A stretch of 6,977 nt of DNA from Oscillospiraceae bacterium (GTDB lineage Bacteria; Bacillota_A; Clostridia; Oscillospirales; Acutalibacteraceae). Position numbers and translations under genes: made by a program. Each line of letters opens with the position of its first letter. Positions within the stretch are counted from its first letter, which is position 1. The DNA lies in NCBI GenBank assembly GCA_003519645.1, contig DOWI01000169.1, positions 444 to 7,420 on the forward strand, read 5' to 3'. Positions 1-5,981 of the stretch are shown here, piece by piece. Below the pieces are notes generated by a model. It did no database searches, was not told where the DNA came from, and saw only the letters and a list, made by a program, of their open reading frames with translations.

Positions 1-1
1 T

Positions 2-259
2 CTATTCGTTACCCCAACATTTAGTATAGAGCCGTTTTTTTCAAGACTGTTTTATGCGTCATACTGGTCTCCCATTAAAAAGTTAAAAAGATTTGCGAGG
101 AGATTTTTCGTTTTGCAAGAGGAAGAGGAGGAAGGCGGGCTGACGCCCGCCGACGACGAGGATGCCGCAAAACGGAAAATCAACCGCAAAGAATTCAATT
201 TTTTAATTGGAGACCAGTATCAGCCCCCGCTTCAAAAACAAGCAGGAAGGTTCCGGTGA
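2..259 (+). CDS. 3' end of an unrecognised gene (partial, start off the left edge)
   Basis: Reading from base 2 the frame is open for 85 codons and ends at TGA 257-259; it holds no ATG, so the start must lie outside the window. The first part is hydrophobic and aromatic (FSIEPFFSRLFYASYW), then strongly basic (KKLKRFARR), then an acidic run of five Glu followed by DDED, and a basic end (KRKINRK ... QKQAGRFR). This could be the cytoplasmic tail of a membrane protein, but I do not recognise a family. An open run of this length could arise by chance at roughly the percent level, so coding status is likely but not certain. The last 55 or so codons overlap a long imperfect palindrome (61-220), so part of this tail may come from an inserted palindromic element or an inverted duplication rather than from the ancestral gene. 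Confidence 0.5.
   Translation, partial: LFVTPTFSIEPFFSRLFYASYWSPIKKLKRFARRFFVLQEEEEEGGLTPADDEDAAKRKINRKEFNFLIGDQYQPPLQKQAGRFR
61..220. repeat. 160-bp imperfect palindrome, MITE-like or RPE-like
   Basis: Three nested pairs of arms share nearly one centre, near 140-142. The outer arms 61-84 and 197-220 are 24 bp with two mismatches (both ends read ATACTGGTCTCC inward). The middle arms pair 92-97 with 185-190 (TTTGCG/CGCAAA) and 102-116 with 167-181 (14 of 15 complementary). The inner hairpin is perfect: GGCGGGC (134-140), loop TGAC, GCCCGCC (145-151). Between the middle and inner arms lies a purine-rich stretch that does not pair. No convincing target-site duplication flanks it. The element sits inside an open reading frame without breaking it, reminiscent of Rickettsia palindromic elements; a degenerate MITE or a local inverted duplication are alternatives. 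Confidence 0.7.
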
Positions 260-305
260 TCTATGAAATTTGGAAACATATGACATGAGCGGCATATCGG
301 TTGTG

Positions 306-334
306 TTGTATTTTGGAAATATATAGTGTAAAAT
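306..334 (+). promoter_or_regulatory. Predicted sigma-A-type promoter for the sigma/anti-sigma pair
   Basis: TTGTAT (306-311) and TAAAAT (329-334) are separated by 17 bp, close to the vegetative consensus, with transcription expected to start near 341 and a short leader before the start codon at 367. The AT-rich stretch between also contains TATAGT (322-327), which could pair with TTGTGT (301-306) at a less favourable 15-bp spacing. No experimental support. Confidence 0.45.
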
Positions 335-366
335 GACAATAGCAGCGAAAAAAGGAGCGGAGTATC

Positions 367-936
367 ATGTTGTCATTTTACCTTCTCATGATAGACACGG
401 ATAAGGACAAAATCAAGTTTGAAAAGTTATATATCCAATACAGACGGCTTATGCACTATATTGCAGACAATATCTTGCATGATGATTGTCTTGCGGAGGA
501 TGCCGTTCATACAGCCTTTATAAAAATTATCGCCAATTTGGACAAAATAGAAGATATTGACTGTCACAAAACGAAAGCATTTATGGTTATAGTAGTTGAG
601 AATGTTTCAAAAAATATCTATGTGAGCCGAAACAAACATAATACGATTTCTTTTGAGGATATACCCTTTGAAATTGCGGATGGAGTAGATGAATTGGAAA
701 GTTTGATGTCCGATTTATCCATAGCGGAAATTGCGGCAAAAATTGAAACGCTTTCGGAGTTGGACAGCGAAATTCTCATGATGCGATATATCCACGAACT
801 GACGAATAAGGAAATATCACGCCTGCTGGATGTTAAGGATACCGTTGTGCGAAAAAGACTTGAGCGTGCACGACAAAGATTAGCGGCGCTTTTAGAAAAA
901 GAGGGTGGTTATTGTGGTGAAAAAAGTCCCTGTTAA
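367..936 (+). CDS. ECF-type RNA polymerase sigma factor (sigma-70 family)
   Basis: A 189-residue cytoplasmic protein with the two-domain plan of ECF sigma factors. The region 2 core is at about residues 18-90: FEKLYIQYRRLM, then the ...LAEDAVHTAFIKI helix that in this family contacts the core enzyme and the -10 element. The region 4 helix-turn-helix is at about residues 125-178: LDSEILMMRYIHELTNKEIS followed by a recognition helix and RKRLERARQRL, expected to bind the -35 element. The length is usual for the family. ATG 367 has AAAGGAG nine bases upstream; the internal ATG at 388 has no ribosome binding site. The 3' end overlaps the next gene, the normal arrangement for an ECF factor translationally coupled to its anti-sigma factor. 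Promoter specificity and inducing signal are unknown; clostridial members of this general type often sit beside cell-envelope or secreted-protein genes, as here. Confidence 0.9.
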   Translation: MLSFYLLMIDTDKDKIKFEKLYIQYRRLMHYIADNILHDDCLAEDAVHTAFIKIIANLDKIEDIDCHKTKAFMVIVVENVSKNIYVSRNKHNTISFEDIPFEIADGVDELESLMSDLSIAEIAAKIETLSELDSEILMMRYIHELTNKEISRLLDVKDTVVRKRLERARQRLAALLEKEGGYCGEKSPC

Positions 937-1606
937 CGCAAAACTGAGGGAGGCATTGGAGTTATATCAGGAAAAATGGCTGTCTAAGCTGCCAACGGAT
1001 GAAGCAATGGAACCGTATGATTTTTCGTCAGCCTTTAAAAAGAAAATGCAGAAGCTGATCAGGGTGCAGAGAAAGCCGTATTATACGTTCGTTAATACGG
1101 TGGGCAAGCGAATTGCCGTTATTGCAATCATTGTGATTATGGCAATGTCCGGCACAGTTCTCAGCGTTAAAGCCCTGCGCAATCCTATTGTTAACTTTTT
1201 CATTGAGGTATATGAGAAATTTTCAAGGGTTGTCTTTCAAATTGACAATCCCGATGAATCTACGCTTACGGAGATTGAGGAATATTTTACACCGCAATAT
1301 ATTCCTGAAGGTTATGTACTAAAGACCAGAGAAGAGCTTAATATGGCATATTTATGTGAGTATGTAAATGATGATGGAAGTGATCTCATATATAATCAGA
1401 TGCTTTTTAATGAAAGCAAAATGATGATTGATACAGAAGGCACGGTTACAGAGGATATTATGATTAATGGGATAATCGGAATTTTCTTTAACAATAAAGG
1501 ATACGACAATATCATATGGAATGATGGGGTATATATTTATTATATATCGGGATTTTCTGAGCTTGGTAAGGATGAGCTTTTGAAATTTGCGGAATCAATA
1601 AAATAA
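914..1606 (+). CDS. Putative anti-sigma factor, single-pass membrane protein with DUF4367-like outer domain
   Basis: About 230 residues. The N-terminal 66 are hydrophilic and cytoplasmic (LREALELYQEKWLSKLPTDE ... FKKKMQKLIRVQRK) and would hold the sigma factor; one membrane helix follows at about 67-87 (RIAVIAIIVIMAMSGTVLSV). The outer part, from about 110, contains YIPEGYVL and ends with YYISGF ... LLKFAESIK, the pattern of DUF4367, in which a final Lys/Glu-rich helix follows strands. Family knowledge: such proteins are encoded directly after clostridial ECF sigma genes and are assumed to be their regulators. The start is uncertain: GTG at 905, 914 and 917 are all in frame; GAGG at 901-904 lies nine bases before 914, which favours that start. 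The gene overlaps the sigma gene by 23 bases, implying coupled translation and near-equal dosage. Direct sigma binding is not shown. Confidence 0.8.
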   Translation: MVKKVPVNAKLREALELYQEKWLSKLPTDEAMEPYDFSSAFKKKMQKLIRVQRKPYYTFVNTVGKRIAVIAIIVIMAMSGTVLSVKALRNPIVNFFIEVYEKFSRVVFQIDNPDESTLTEIEEYFTPQYIPEGYVLKTREELNMAYLCEYVNDDGSDLIYNQMLFNESKMMIDTEGTVTEDIMINGIIGIFFNNKGYDNIIWNDGVYIYYISGFSELGKDELLKFAESIK

Positions 1607-1630
1607 TTCTTTAATTTTTTTGAATTTACC

Positions 1631-1660
1631 TGTCACAAATCGCCTCTTTCTTGGGTTATA
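1631..1660 (+). promoter_or_regulatory. Possible ECF sigma target promoter before the secreted-protein gene
   Basis: Between the anti-sigma stop and the next gene lies TGTCACAAAT (1631-1640) followed after a pyrimidine-rich spacer by TTGGGTTATA (1651-1660). TGTCAC to GTTATA is 18 bp. The -35 does not resemble TTGACA, and I recall similar TGTCACaaA...GGGTTATA arrangements near clostridial ECF sigma genes, which suggests a promoter read by the neighbouring sigma factor. That recollection was not checked. It leaves a leader of about 50 nt before the start at 1716. Confidence 0.35.
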
Positions 1661-1715
1661 GTTAGTGAACGAGCAAATCGAAACCAATTTGACTGTGGAG
1701 AAAGGGGTGATTTTT

Positions 1716-2153
1716 ATGTGGGAAAAGGCTATCGGACTGATGTTGGGAATCGTTCTTGTTTTCTCCGTTATGGCTACAGTTAACGCACAGGGTATTGGCG
1801 ACAGCATAAATCCTGATGATCCGATTGTCGGCACATATGCCTTATATACCAAAAGTACAAGAACTGATTTATCCATTTCATCTGGACAAGCATCTGCTTT
1901 AGCGATTTTTAATGGGTATAACGGCATTACAACCAAGGTTACAATAACCATGACTTTGCAAAAGCAGGGATTCTTAGGTTTATGGTGGACGGATGAAGCA
2001 AGCTGGACAGAAACATTTAACAACTACAATGCTACTATGGACCGCAAGGCTACTGTTTCCGGCGGCACATACAGGGTTAAGGCCGTGTACACCGCATACG
2101 GCGGATCGGCAAGCGAAACCTTTACCGAGTACAGTTTAAATGTGAAGTATTGA
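1716..2153 (+). CDS. Small secreted beta-rich protein (DUF6147-like)
   Basis: A 145-residue protein with a clear Sec signal peptide: short charged start MWEK, hydrophobic core to about residue 20, and a likely signal peptidase I site after VNA (residues 22-24). The mature part of about 121 residues alternates hydrophobic and polar residues, as in a beta sandwich, with TKVTITMTLQKQGFLGLWWT, then SWTETF and SGGTYRVKAVYTAY. This resembles small secreted proteins of Clostridia grouped as DUF6147, which share the 'strong LQK...W / GTYRVK' pattern; the assignment is from memory. No catalytic motif or cysteine is visible. I chose ATG 1716 because AAAGGGGTGA (1701-1710) precedes it closely and the signal peptide starts there; an in-frame GTG at 1665 would overlap the promoter-like motif and add a hydrophilic extension. 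Its position after the sigma/anti-sigma pair suggests it is an output of that regulon. Role unknown. Confidence 0.8.
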   Translation: MWEKAIGLMLGIVLVFSVMATVNAQGIGDSINPDDPIVGTYALYTKSTRTDLSISSGQASALAIFNGYNGITTKVTITMTLQKQGFLGLWWTDEASWTETFNNYNATMDRKATVSGGTYRVKAVYTAYGGSASETFTEYSLNVKY

Positions 2154-2202
2154 TGTTGTGCAGTAGGAAAGGGTTTGGTGATTCCATTGGGCAATTAAAT
2201 GA

Positions 2203-2310
2203 TTGTTTGCGGATGCAGCATTGGCAAATGCCGGCTGCCTGTTCTGGTATTACCAACCCAAAGTCCCGCAGGGTATGAACAAATTTAAGAATCCCTGTAT
2301 GCAGAACTGA
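2203..2310 (+). pseudogene. AgrD-like cyclic peptide autoinducer precursor, C-terminal fragment
   Basis: From TTG 2203 to TGA 2308-2310 the frame reads LFADAALANAG, then CLFWYYQPKVPQGMNKF, then KNPCMQN. A small-residue stretch, a Cys followed by bulky aromatic residues, and a (Y/E)-x-P-x-(V/M)-P tail with a basic end is the pattern of clostridial AgrD peptides, in which AgrB cuts and closes a thiolactone from that Cys (here codon 2236-2238) to a downstream carboxyl. What is missing is the N-terminal amphipathic leader: an in-frame stop (TGA 2200-2202) lies immediately upstream, no ATG precedes the motif, and neither other frame upstream encodes a hydrophobic helix. No agrB, agrC or agrA is in the window. 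It is therefore most likely a decayed or recombined remnant, though initiation at TTG 2203 or 2221 cannot be excluded. The whole frame could be chance, but the match is unusually specific. Confidence 0.5.
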
Positions 2311-2347
2311 TAAATCCGATGATTGTATAGAGAGGAGGGCGATTCCA

Positions 2348-2401
2348 ATGGCTTATTTCAATCTCCTCAAATGGAATGTTGTTCTCTTAATGGAATTGTG
2401 A
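2348..2401 (+). other. Possible 17-residue leader ORF with strong ribosome binding site
   Basis: ATG 2348 follows AGGAGGG (2333-2339) at eight bases, a better site than most real genes here have. The frame encodes MAYFNLLKWNVVLLMEL and stops at 2399-2401, 20 bases before the secreted-protein start. It is hydrophobic with no recognisable family. The site GAGGAG (2332-2337) can pair with CTCCTC (2363-2368), while ATTCCA (2342-2347) can pair with TGGAAT (2372-2377); the two helices interleave, so they are alternatives or a pseudoknot. This would suit a translated leader regulating the next gene, but may equally be the stub of an older gene. Confidence 0.25.
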
Positions 2402-2421
2402 ATAAAGAAAGGAATTTTACA

Positions 2422-2847
2422 ATGAAGATTAAAAAAATGGCTATAGTCCTTTCAGCAATCATGGCGCTCTCTACATTGGGAGGGCTGTCAACATCGGCCA
2501 ATAACAGCACGGATACAGTTTATAGCTTCACAACTATCAGCACTGGTTGGATCTACTTCACTGAAACCCGGGCGAAGGAAGATGCATCGGGTTCCTATGC
2601 CTATTACGTCCAAGGAGCAACACAACCTAACGGAACCTATTTTTCCATATGGAGCGGCGGAACAAACTATACGAGAAACGAGACGGCCACCCTCTATGTA
2701 GGTCAAAAAAGGCGTATTGCCCAGTTTGTCTACGAAAACGGTAAGAGAAATTGCTATTTAGGCGTTTCTCCAAGGGACTATAACTCCAGTAAAATTGCCG
2801 GTCTTTGGAGCCCCGATTCTGTAGGCTCAGATCCCTACGCCAACTAA
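2422..2847 (+). CDS. Small secreted protein, bacteriocin-like (DUF2712 / lactococcin-972-like)
   Basis: A 141-residue precursor with a textbook signal peptide: MKIKKM, hydrophobic core, likely cleavage after TSA (residues 24-26), giving about 115 exported residues. The mature protein is Tyr-, Thr- and Gly-rich with beta-like alternation (GSYAYYV, NGTYFSIW, TATLYVGQ), one cysteine (111), and a C-terminal segment CYLGVSPRDYNSSKIAGLWSPDSVG. The 'YLG...S..(A/S)G.W....VG' pattern recalls Bacillus DUF2712 proteins and the C-terminal half of lactococcin 972, both encoded beside dedicated ABC transporters, as here. This resemblance is from memory and not proof of bactericidal activity. ATG 2422 has AAAGGA eight bases upstream and begins the signal peptide; an upstream in-frame extension is hydrophilic and implausible. 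A terminator hairpin follows, so this gene may be expressed well above the transporter genes. Alternatives: a secreted signal or surface protein. Confidence 0.8.
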   Translation: MKIKKMAIVLSAIMALSTLGGLSTSANNSTDTVYSFTTISTGWIYFTETRAKEDASGSYAYYVQGATQPNGTYFSIWSGGTNYTRNETATLYVGQKRRIAQFVYENGKRNCYLGVSPRDYNSSKIAGLWSPDSVGSDPYAN

Positions 2848-2854
2848 AATTTGC

Positions 2855-2895
2855 GATTGCGTGGCGTCAGTATCGGCGCCACGCAATCCCCTTTT
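2855..2895 (+). terminator. Intrinsic terminator or attenuator after the secreted-protein gene
   Basis: GATTGCGTGGCG (2855-2866) and CGCCACGCAATC (2877-2888) form a perfect 12-bp stem with a 10-nt loop, followed by CCC and a T-rich but interrupted tract (TTTTATTTATAT). It lies 8 bases after the stop codon and 29 bases before the ribosome binding-site region of the next gene's start. The poor T-tract suggests partial read-through into the transporter operon. Confidence 0.75.
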
Positions 2896-2923
2896 ATTTA
2901 TATACTGAAATGGGGGTTATTCG

Positions 2924-3592
2924 TTGAAACGGTTTTTCTTTACCCTGGGCTTGTTGTCTTGTTTATGCATTCTTTTATCAAGCTGCAAGTGCTTCAAAAC
3001 CGGCCCGGAGTCGGTGCCGGGTAAAACTCCTGGCCTCAACGTTAGTCAGGCGCCTCTCCAAACCTTTGTAAACAAAGAAGGCCGTACCTACGCCCCGAAC
3101 CAGCCTGTCCCTTGTGTAGGCTTGGCCGGTTCAGAACTGAAGATAACCGTTCACGCGGCGGAAACACACGAAAACATTGATGCGGCTCTCTTTTCCGCCC
3201 AACGATTTTCGCACGAATCGAAAGAGTATATGGGCGAAAGCAGTATAATTCCCCCCTATGCCTTTGTCACGGTGGAAATGAGCATTAAGGCCGTAAAGGG
3301 TTCCGATATTTTCAAGGATGGGTATTATATCGACGTGCTGCGGTTGGTGGATCTCAATAAAACCCAAAATTTCAAGAATGTCGGATATTATAATACCATG
3401 GGCGAAGGGGACATAAAGCTTTCCGACACGCAAAAGGATTATAACCTCTTTCACTTGGAAGAAGGGAAATCGGGCCGTATCCTTGCCGGCTTTTTTATCA
3501 ATAAAGAGAGTATCGCCAGTGAGGAATTATCCCTTTCGGTCGGGCCCTCGAAAGACGACTGTTTTTATGTGCCGCTTCATGATTTGCTGTAA
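2924..3592 (+). CDS. Lipoprotein with beta-rich extracytoplasmic domain
   Basis: A 222-residue predicted lipoprotein: KR at the start, hydrophobic core, and a lipobox L-S-S-C with the lipidated Cys at 21, so it should be anchored on the outer face of the membrane. A flexible Pro/Gly-rich linker (about 24-45) precedes a domain of alternating strands (SELKITVHAAETHE, YAFVTVEMSIKAVKG, DVLRLVD, SGRILAGFFI) typical of the Ig-like sandwiches in the DUF4352/DUF5028 group; the exact family is uncertain. It starts at TTG 2924, seven bases after a GGGGG ribosome binding site, and the signal peptide begins there. The stop is 16 bases from the first permease start, so it is probably the first gene of the transporter operon. 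Likely roles are a capture or immunity lipoprotein working with the transporter, comparable in position to LanI or other self-protection lipoproteins; that is inference. Confidence 0.8.
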   Translation: MKRFFFTLGLLSCLCILLSSCKCFKTGPESVPGKTPGLNVSQAPLQTFVNKEGRTYAPNQPVPCVGLAGSELKITVHAAETHENIDAALFSAQRFSHESKEYMGESSIIPPYAFVTVEMSIKAVKGSDIFKDGYYIDVLRLVDLNKTQNFKNVGYYNTMGEGDIKLSDTQKDYNLFHLEEGKSGRILAGFFINKESIASEELSLSVGPSKDDCFYVPLHDLL

Positions 3593-3608
3593 AGGGGGGA
3601 ATGGGTAT

Positions 3609-4472
3609 ATGTTGCGTGTGCTACGGCTCGAACTGAGAAAAGCGTTTCATAACTGGCTGTTTTTGATTACCTTAGGCATTGCGGGTGTTATTGCTCTCTG
3701 GTCCGGTATATCGGTCATTTTGGCGTATTATTATGATTTGAAAATGATGGCGCTGAGGGCTGAAGTGCTCAATGCTGCCGTCAATCCCGGACACAGTGTG
3801 ATCACATTATTTAATAAATGGATCGGACAGGATTATATTGCCATGGCAACCTCTCTTTTTTATACGTTGCTGCCAATCCTTGCCGTGCTTCCCTATGCGT
3901 GGTCCTATTTTTCCGAACGAAAAAGCGGCTACGTTAAGCTCATTGTAACAAGAACGCATCGCAACACCTATTTTTTATCCAAATATGCGGCTACGTTTGT
4001 TTCGGGCGCGCTGGTGATAACCGTTCCGATGGCGCTCAACTTCATGCTTGTCTCGGCTTTTATTCCCGCCTCGCCGCCGGACGTGTATTATGATATGTAT
4101 TACACCATGCCGATGGACGCCATGGGGTCAGCGTTTTTTTATGAGCATCCTTACCTGTTTATTCTGTTCCGGTTTTGTCTGGCCGCTCTGTTCGCCGGCC
4201 TCATCGCCGTTTCCGTGATTGCTCTCAGCTTTTTTGTCCGCAACCGCTTTGCCGTGCTTCTCAGCCCCTTTTTAGCACTCATCGTCATCAACTATTTTTC
4301 GGGCATGCTCTCGCAATATACAAACCGCGTTGAGATTTCGCCTATCAAGTTTATCCACGGCGGCAATTTAGGAGTTCCAAAGCTATGGGTGGCGCTCCTT
4401 TACGCAACCGTGCTCTTTCTTGTTTCCTTTGTAATCACCATGTGGAAGGGGCGCAAAACGGATGTTTTTTAA
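3609..4472 (+). CDS. ABC transporter permease, six-helix (ABC-2 type)
   Basis: A 287-residue integral membrane protein with about six helices: roughly 17-41, 77-101, 126-152, then one in YLFILFRFCLAALFAGLIAV, one in FAVLLSPFLALIVINYF and one in LWVALLYATVLFLVSFVI. After helix 2 comes FSERKSGYVKLIVTR (about 101-115) and Y..SKY, a cytoplasmic loop pattern common in the permeases of Gram-positive bacteriocin-immunity and antibiotic-efflux exporters of the ABC-2/BcrB type. It carries no ATPase domain and would form the channel together with the next gene product and the downstream ATPase. I start at ATG 3609, eight bases after AAGGGGGG and starting MLRVLRLELRKAF, the usual amphipathic N-terminus; the frame is open upstream to 3483 but that part overlaps the lipoprotein gene and is not membrane-like. 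It overlaps the next permease by 11 bases. Confidence 0.85.
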   Translation: MLRVLRLELRKAFHNWLFLITLGIAGVIALWSGISVILAYYYDLKMMALRAEVLNAAVNPGHSVITLFNKWIGQDYIAMATSLFYTLLPILAVLPYAWSYFSERKSGYVKLIVTRTHRNTYFLSKYAATFVSGALVITVPMALNFMLVSAFIPASPPDVYYDMYYTMPMDAMGSAFFYEHPYLFILFRFCLAALFAGLIAVSVIALSFFVRNRFAVLLSPFLALIVINYFSGMLSQYTNRVEISPIKFIHGGNLGVPKLWVALLYATVLFLVSFVITMWKGRKTDVF

Positions 4473-5304
4473 GGTAATCCGATACGACCTAAAAAACGGA
4501 TTTGTCAGAGAGTTTAGGAAGTTTATCATAGCCGCGCTGATTTTTCTCATTTTGTGTTTTGATTTTTATTTGCGCAGCAGCTCCATGCGCAGCCAATTTA
4601 ACGCCTCTCAAAGTACCTTTGCCGATTATCTGCTCTATATATTCATGGGCATCATAGAATATAAACCGAAAAACAATGATCCTTTTCAGTTTCCCGCCCT
4701 ATGGATGCTGATTATGCTTTTGGTGTTATACATAGTTTTGTATTATCCTTACAAAGACCTTATGGGTTATGGTAAACAGGTGCTTATCAATGCCCATTCA
4801 CGCAGCGCCTGGTGGCTGTCCAAGTGCTGCTGGCTGATTACTAGCGTAGCAGCCTATTTTCTTCTGTTATATGGGATAGTCCTTTTGTTTTGTCTTGTGA
4901 TGAAAATTCCCCTGTCTCTTCATACCTCTGAGTATTTATTTTTATTTGATACGCCGCCACAGAACCGCGTTATCAGTTTTCCGCTGTACATGAATCTGGA
5001 GCTTTTTCTTCTACCTTTTTTATTGATCACATCCGTGGGTCTTATGCAAATGTTTTTATCCCTGATCATCCGGCCACTTTACAGCTATTGCGTTTCGGTT
5101 ACGGTCATGCTGGCGTCCACGTACTATCTGAATTTTCTCATGCTCGGCAACTATGCCATGATGCTCCGAAGCAGCCGTGTCGTGACAAATGGAGTATACG
5201 TTTTTACCGGGCTTGTTTATATTCTTATCCTTGCCATTGTGTCGATAATCAGCGGTCTTTTGCTTTTCAGGCGCTATGATATTTTAAATAAAGAACAGGA
5301 TTGA
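4462..5304 (+). CDS. Second ABC transporter permease, six-helix
   Basis: A 280-residue membrane protein with an amphipathic start (MFFKVIRYDLKNGFVREF) and about six helices: near 20-37, 80-97, 121-147, 175-200, 205-225 and 243-268. The loop after helix 2, YPYKDLMGYGKQVLINAHSR, occupies the same place as the FSERKSGY loop in the previous permease, so the two are probably distant paralogues forming a heterodimer. Sequence similarity between them is low. ATG 4462 is inside the end of the upstream gene (11-base overlap) with AAGGGG ten bases before it, which indicates translational coupling. The ATPase start is 23 bases past the stop. The substrate cannot be read from the sequence; the context suggests a peptide or envelope-active compound. 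Confidence 0.85.
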   Translation: MFFKVIRYDLKNGFVREFRKFIIAALIFLILCFDFYLRSSSMRSQFNASQSTFADYLLYIFMGIIEYKPKNNDPFQFPALWMLIMLLVLYIVLYYPYKDLMGYGKQVLINAHSRSAWWLSKCCWLITSVAAYFLLLYGIVLLFCLVMKIPLSLHTSEYLFLFDTPPQNRVISFPLYMNLELFLLPFLLITSVGLMQMFLSLIIRPLYSYCVSVTVMLASTYYLNFLMLGNYAMMLRSSRVVTNGVYVFTGLVYILILAIVSIISGLLLFRRYDILNKEQD

Positions 5305-5327
5305 ACCTTAGGGGAAAGGAGTTTAAT

Positions 5328-5981
5328 ATGACAACGATAGAATTGGTCGATGTAACAAAACGCATTCATAAAAATACGGTCATTGACCATGTGAGCGCAA
5401 CGTTCACTTCCGGCGCCATCGTAGGCCTCAAAGGTATTAACGGTTCGGGCAAAACGATGCTCATGCGCTTGGTTTCGGGGCTCATCAAACCGACGCAGGG
5501 GAAGATCAGAATAAACGAGCATACGCTTGGGCAAGATATCTCCTTCCCTGAGAGCATCGGCATACTGCTTGAGAATCCGGCGTTTCTCGATCCCTATTCG
5601 GGACTTGAAAACCTGCGTATGCTGGCGTCCATTAAAAACACCGTCAAGGACGAACAGATAAAAAAAGTCATTGAAATCGTCGGTCTCGACCCTGAAGATA
5701 AAAAGAAATACCGTAAATACTCTCTGGGTATGAAACAGCGGTTGGGAATCGCGGCGGCTATCATGGAATCGCCCGACATCATCATTCTGGATGAACCCAC
5801 CAATTCGCTCGACAGTGACGGCGTATCCATTGTTAAAGACATCGTGACACGGGAGCGGAATCGCGGCGCTTTGGTGATTCTGGCGTGTCACGATTATGAA
5901 GTACTTCGCCTTTTAGCCGATGAAATTTATGTGATAGAAAAAGGCCGTATCACCGACCACATCAAGGAGGCCGGGGCATGA
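5328..5981 (+). CDS. ABC transporter ATP-binding protein with E-loop (BcrA/LanF-like)
   Basis: A 217-residue ABC ATPase that would energise the two preceding permeases from the cytoplasmic side. Motifs in order: Walker A GINGSGKT (36-43); Q-loop region GILLENPAFLD (78-88) with Glu82 where most ABC proteins have Gln; signature YSLGMKQRLGIA (131-142); Walker B IIILDEP (151-157) with catalytic Glu156; D-loop SLD (160-162); switch His188 in ACHDYE. All catalytic residues are intact. The Glu substitution ('E-loop') is a documented hallmark of lantibiotic-immunity ATPases such as NukF and related BcrA-type exporters, which supports a self-protection or peptide-expulsion role. The C-terminus stops just after the nucleotide-binding domain, so it is short. 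ATG 5328 with AAAGGAG six bases upstream is preferred; the in-frame ATT/TTG region near 5301 lacks a site. It ends in a 4-base overlap (ATGA) with the next gene. Confidence 0.92.
   Translation: MTTIELVDVTKRIHKNTVIDHVSATFTSGAIVGLKGINGSGKTMLMRLVSGLIKPTQGKIRINEHTLGQDISFPESIGILLENPAFLDPYSGLENLRMLASIKNTVKDEQIKKVIEIVGLDPEDKKKYRKYSLGMKQRLGIAAAIMESPDIIILDEPTNSLDSDGVSIVKDIVTRERNRGALVILACHDYEVLRLLADEIYVIEKGRITDHIKEAGA

Noticed and set aside
134..151. GC-rich hairpin considered as an intrinsic terminator
   Set aside because: It lies in the open frame 108 bases before the stop, no T-run follows, and it is the core of the larger palindrome.
1595..2023. A 142-codon minus-strand open frame opposite the secreted-protein gene
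   Set aside because: It is antisense to a gene with a clear signal peptide and ribosome binding site, has no ribosome site of its own, and its composition is that of a shadow frame.
2171..2259. GGGTTTGGT (2171-2179) pairing with ACCAACCC (2252-2259) around a smaller GCAGC/GCTGC hairpin, considered as a riboswitch or terminator
   Set aside because: The outer stem is bulged and short, there is no U-tract, and the inner part overlaps the AgrD-like coding frame.
5274..5891. A 205-codon minus-strand open frame opposite the ATPase gene
   Set aside because: It lies over all catalytic motifs of the ABC ATPase on the other strand; its length follows from codon bias of the real gene.
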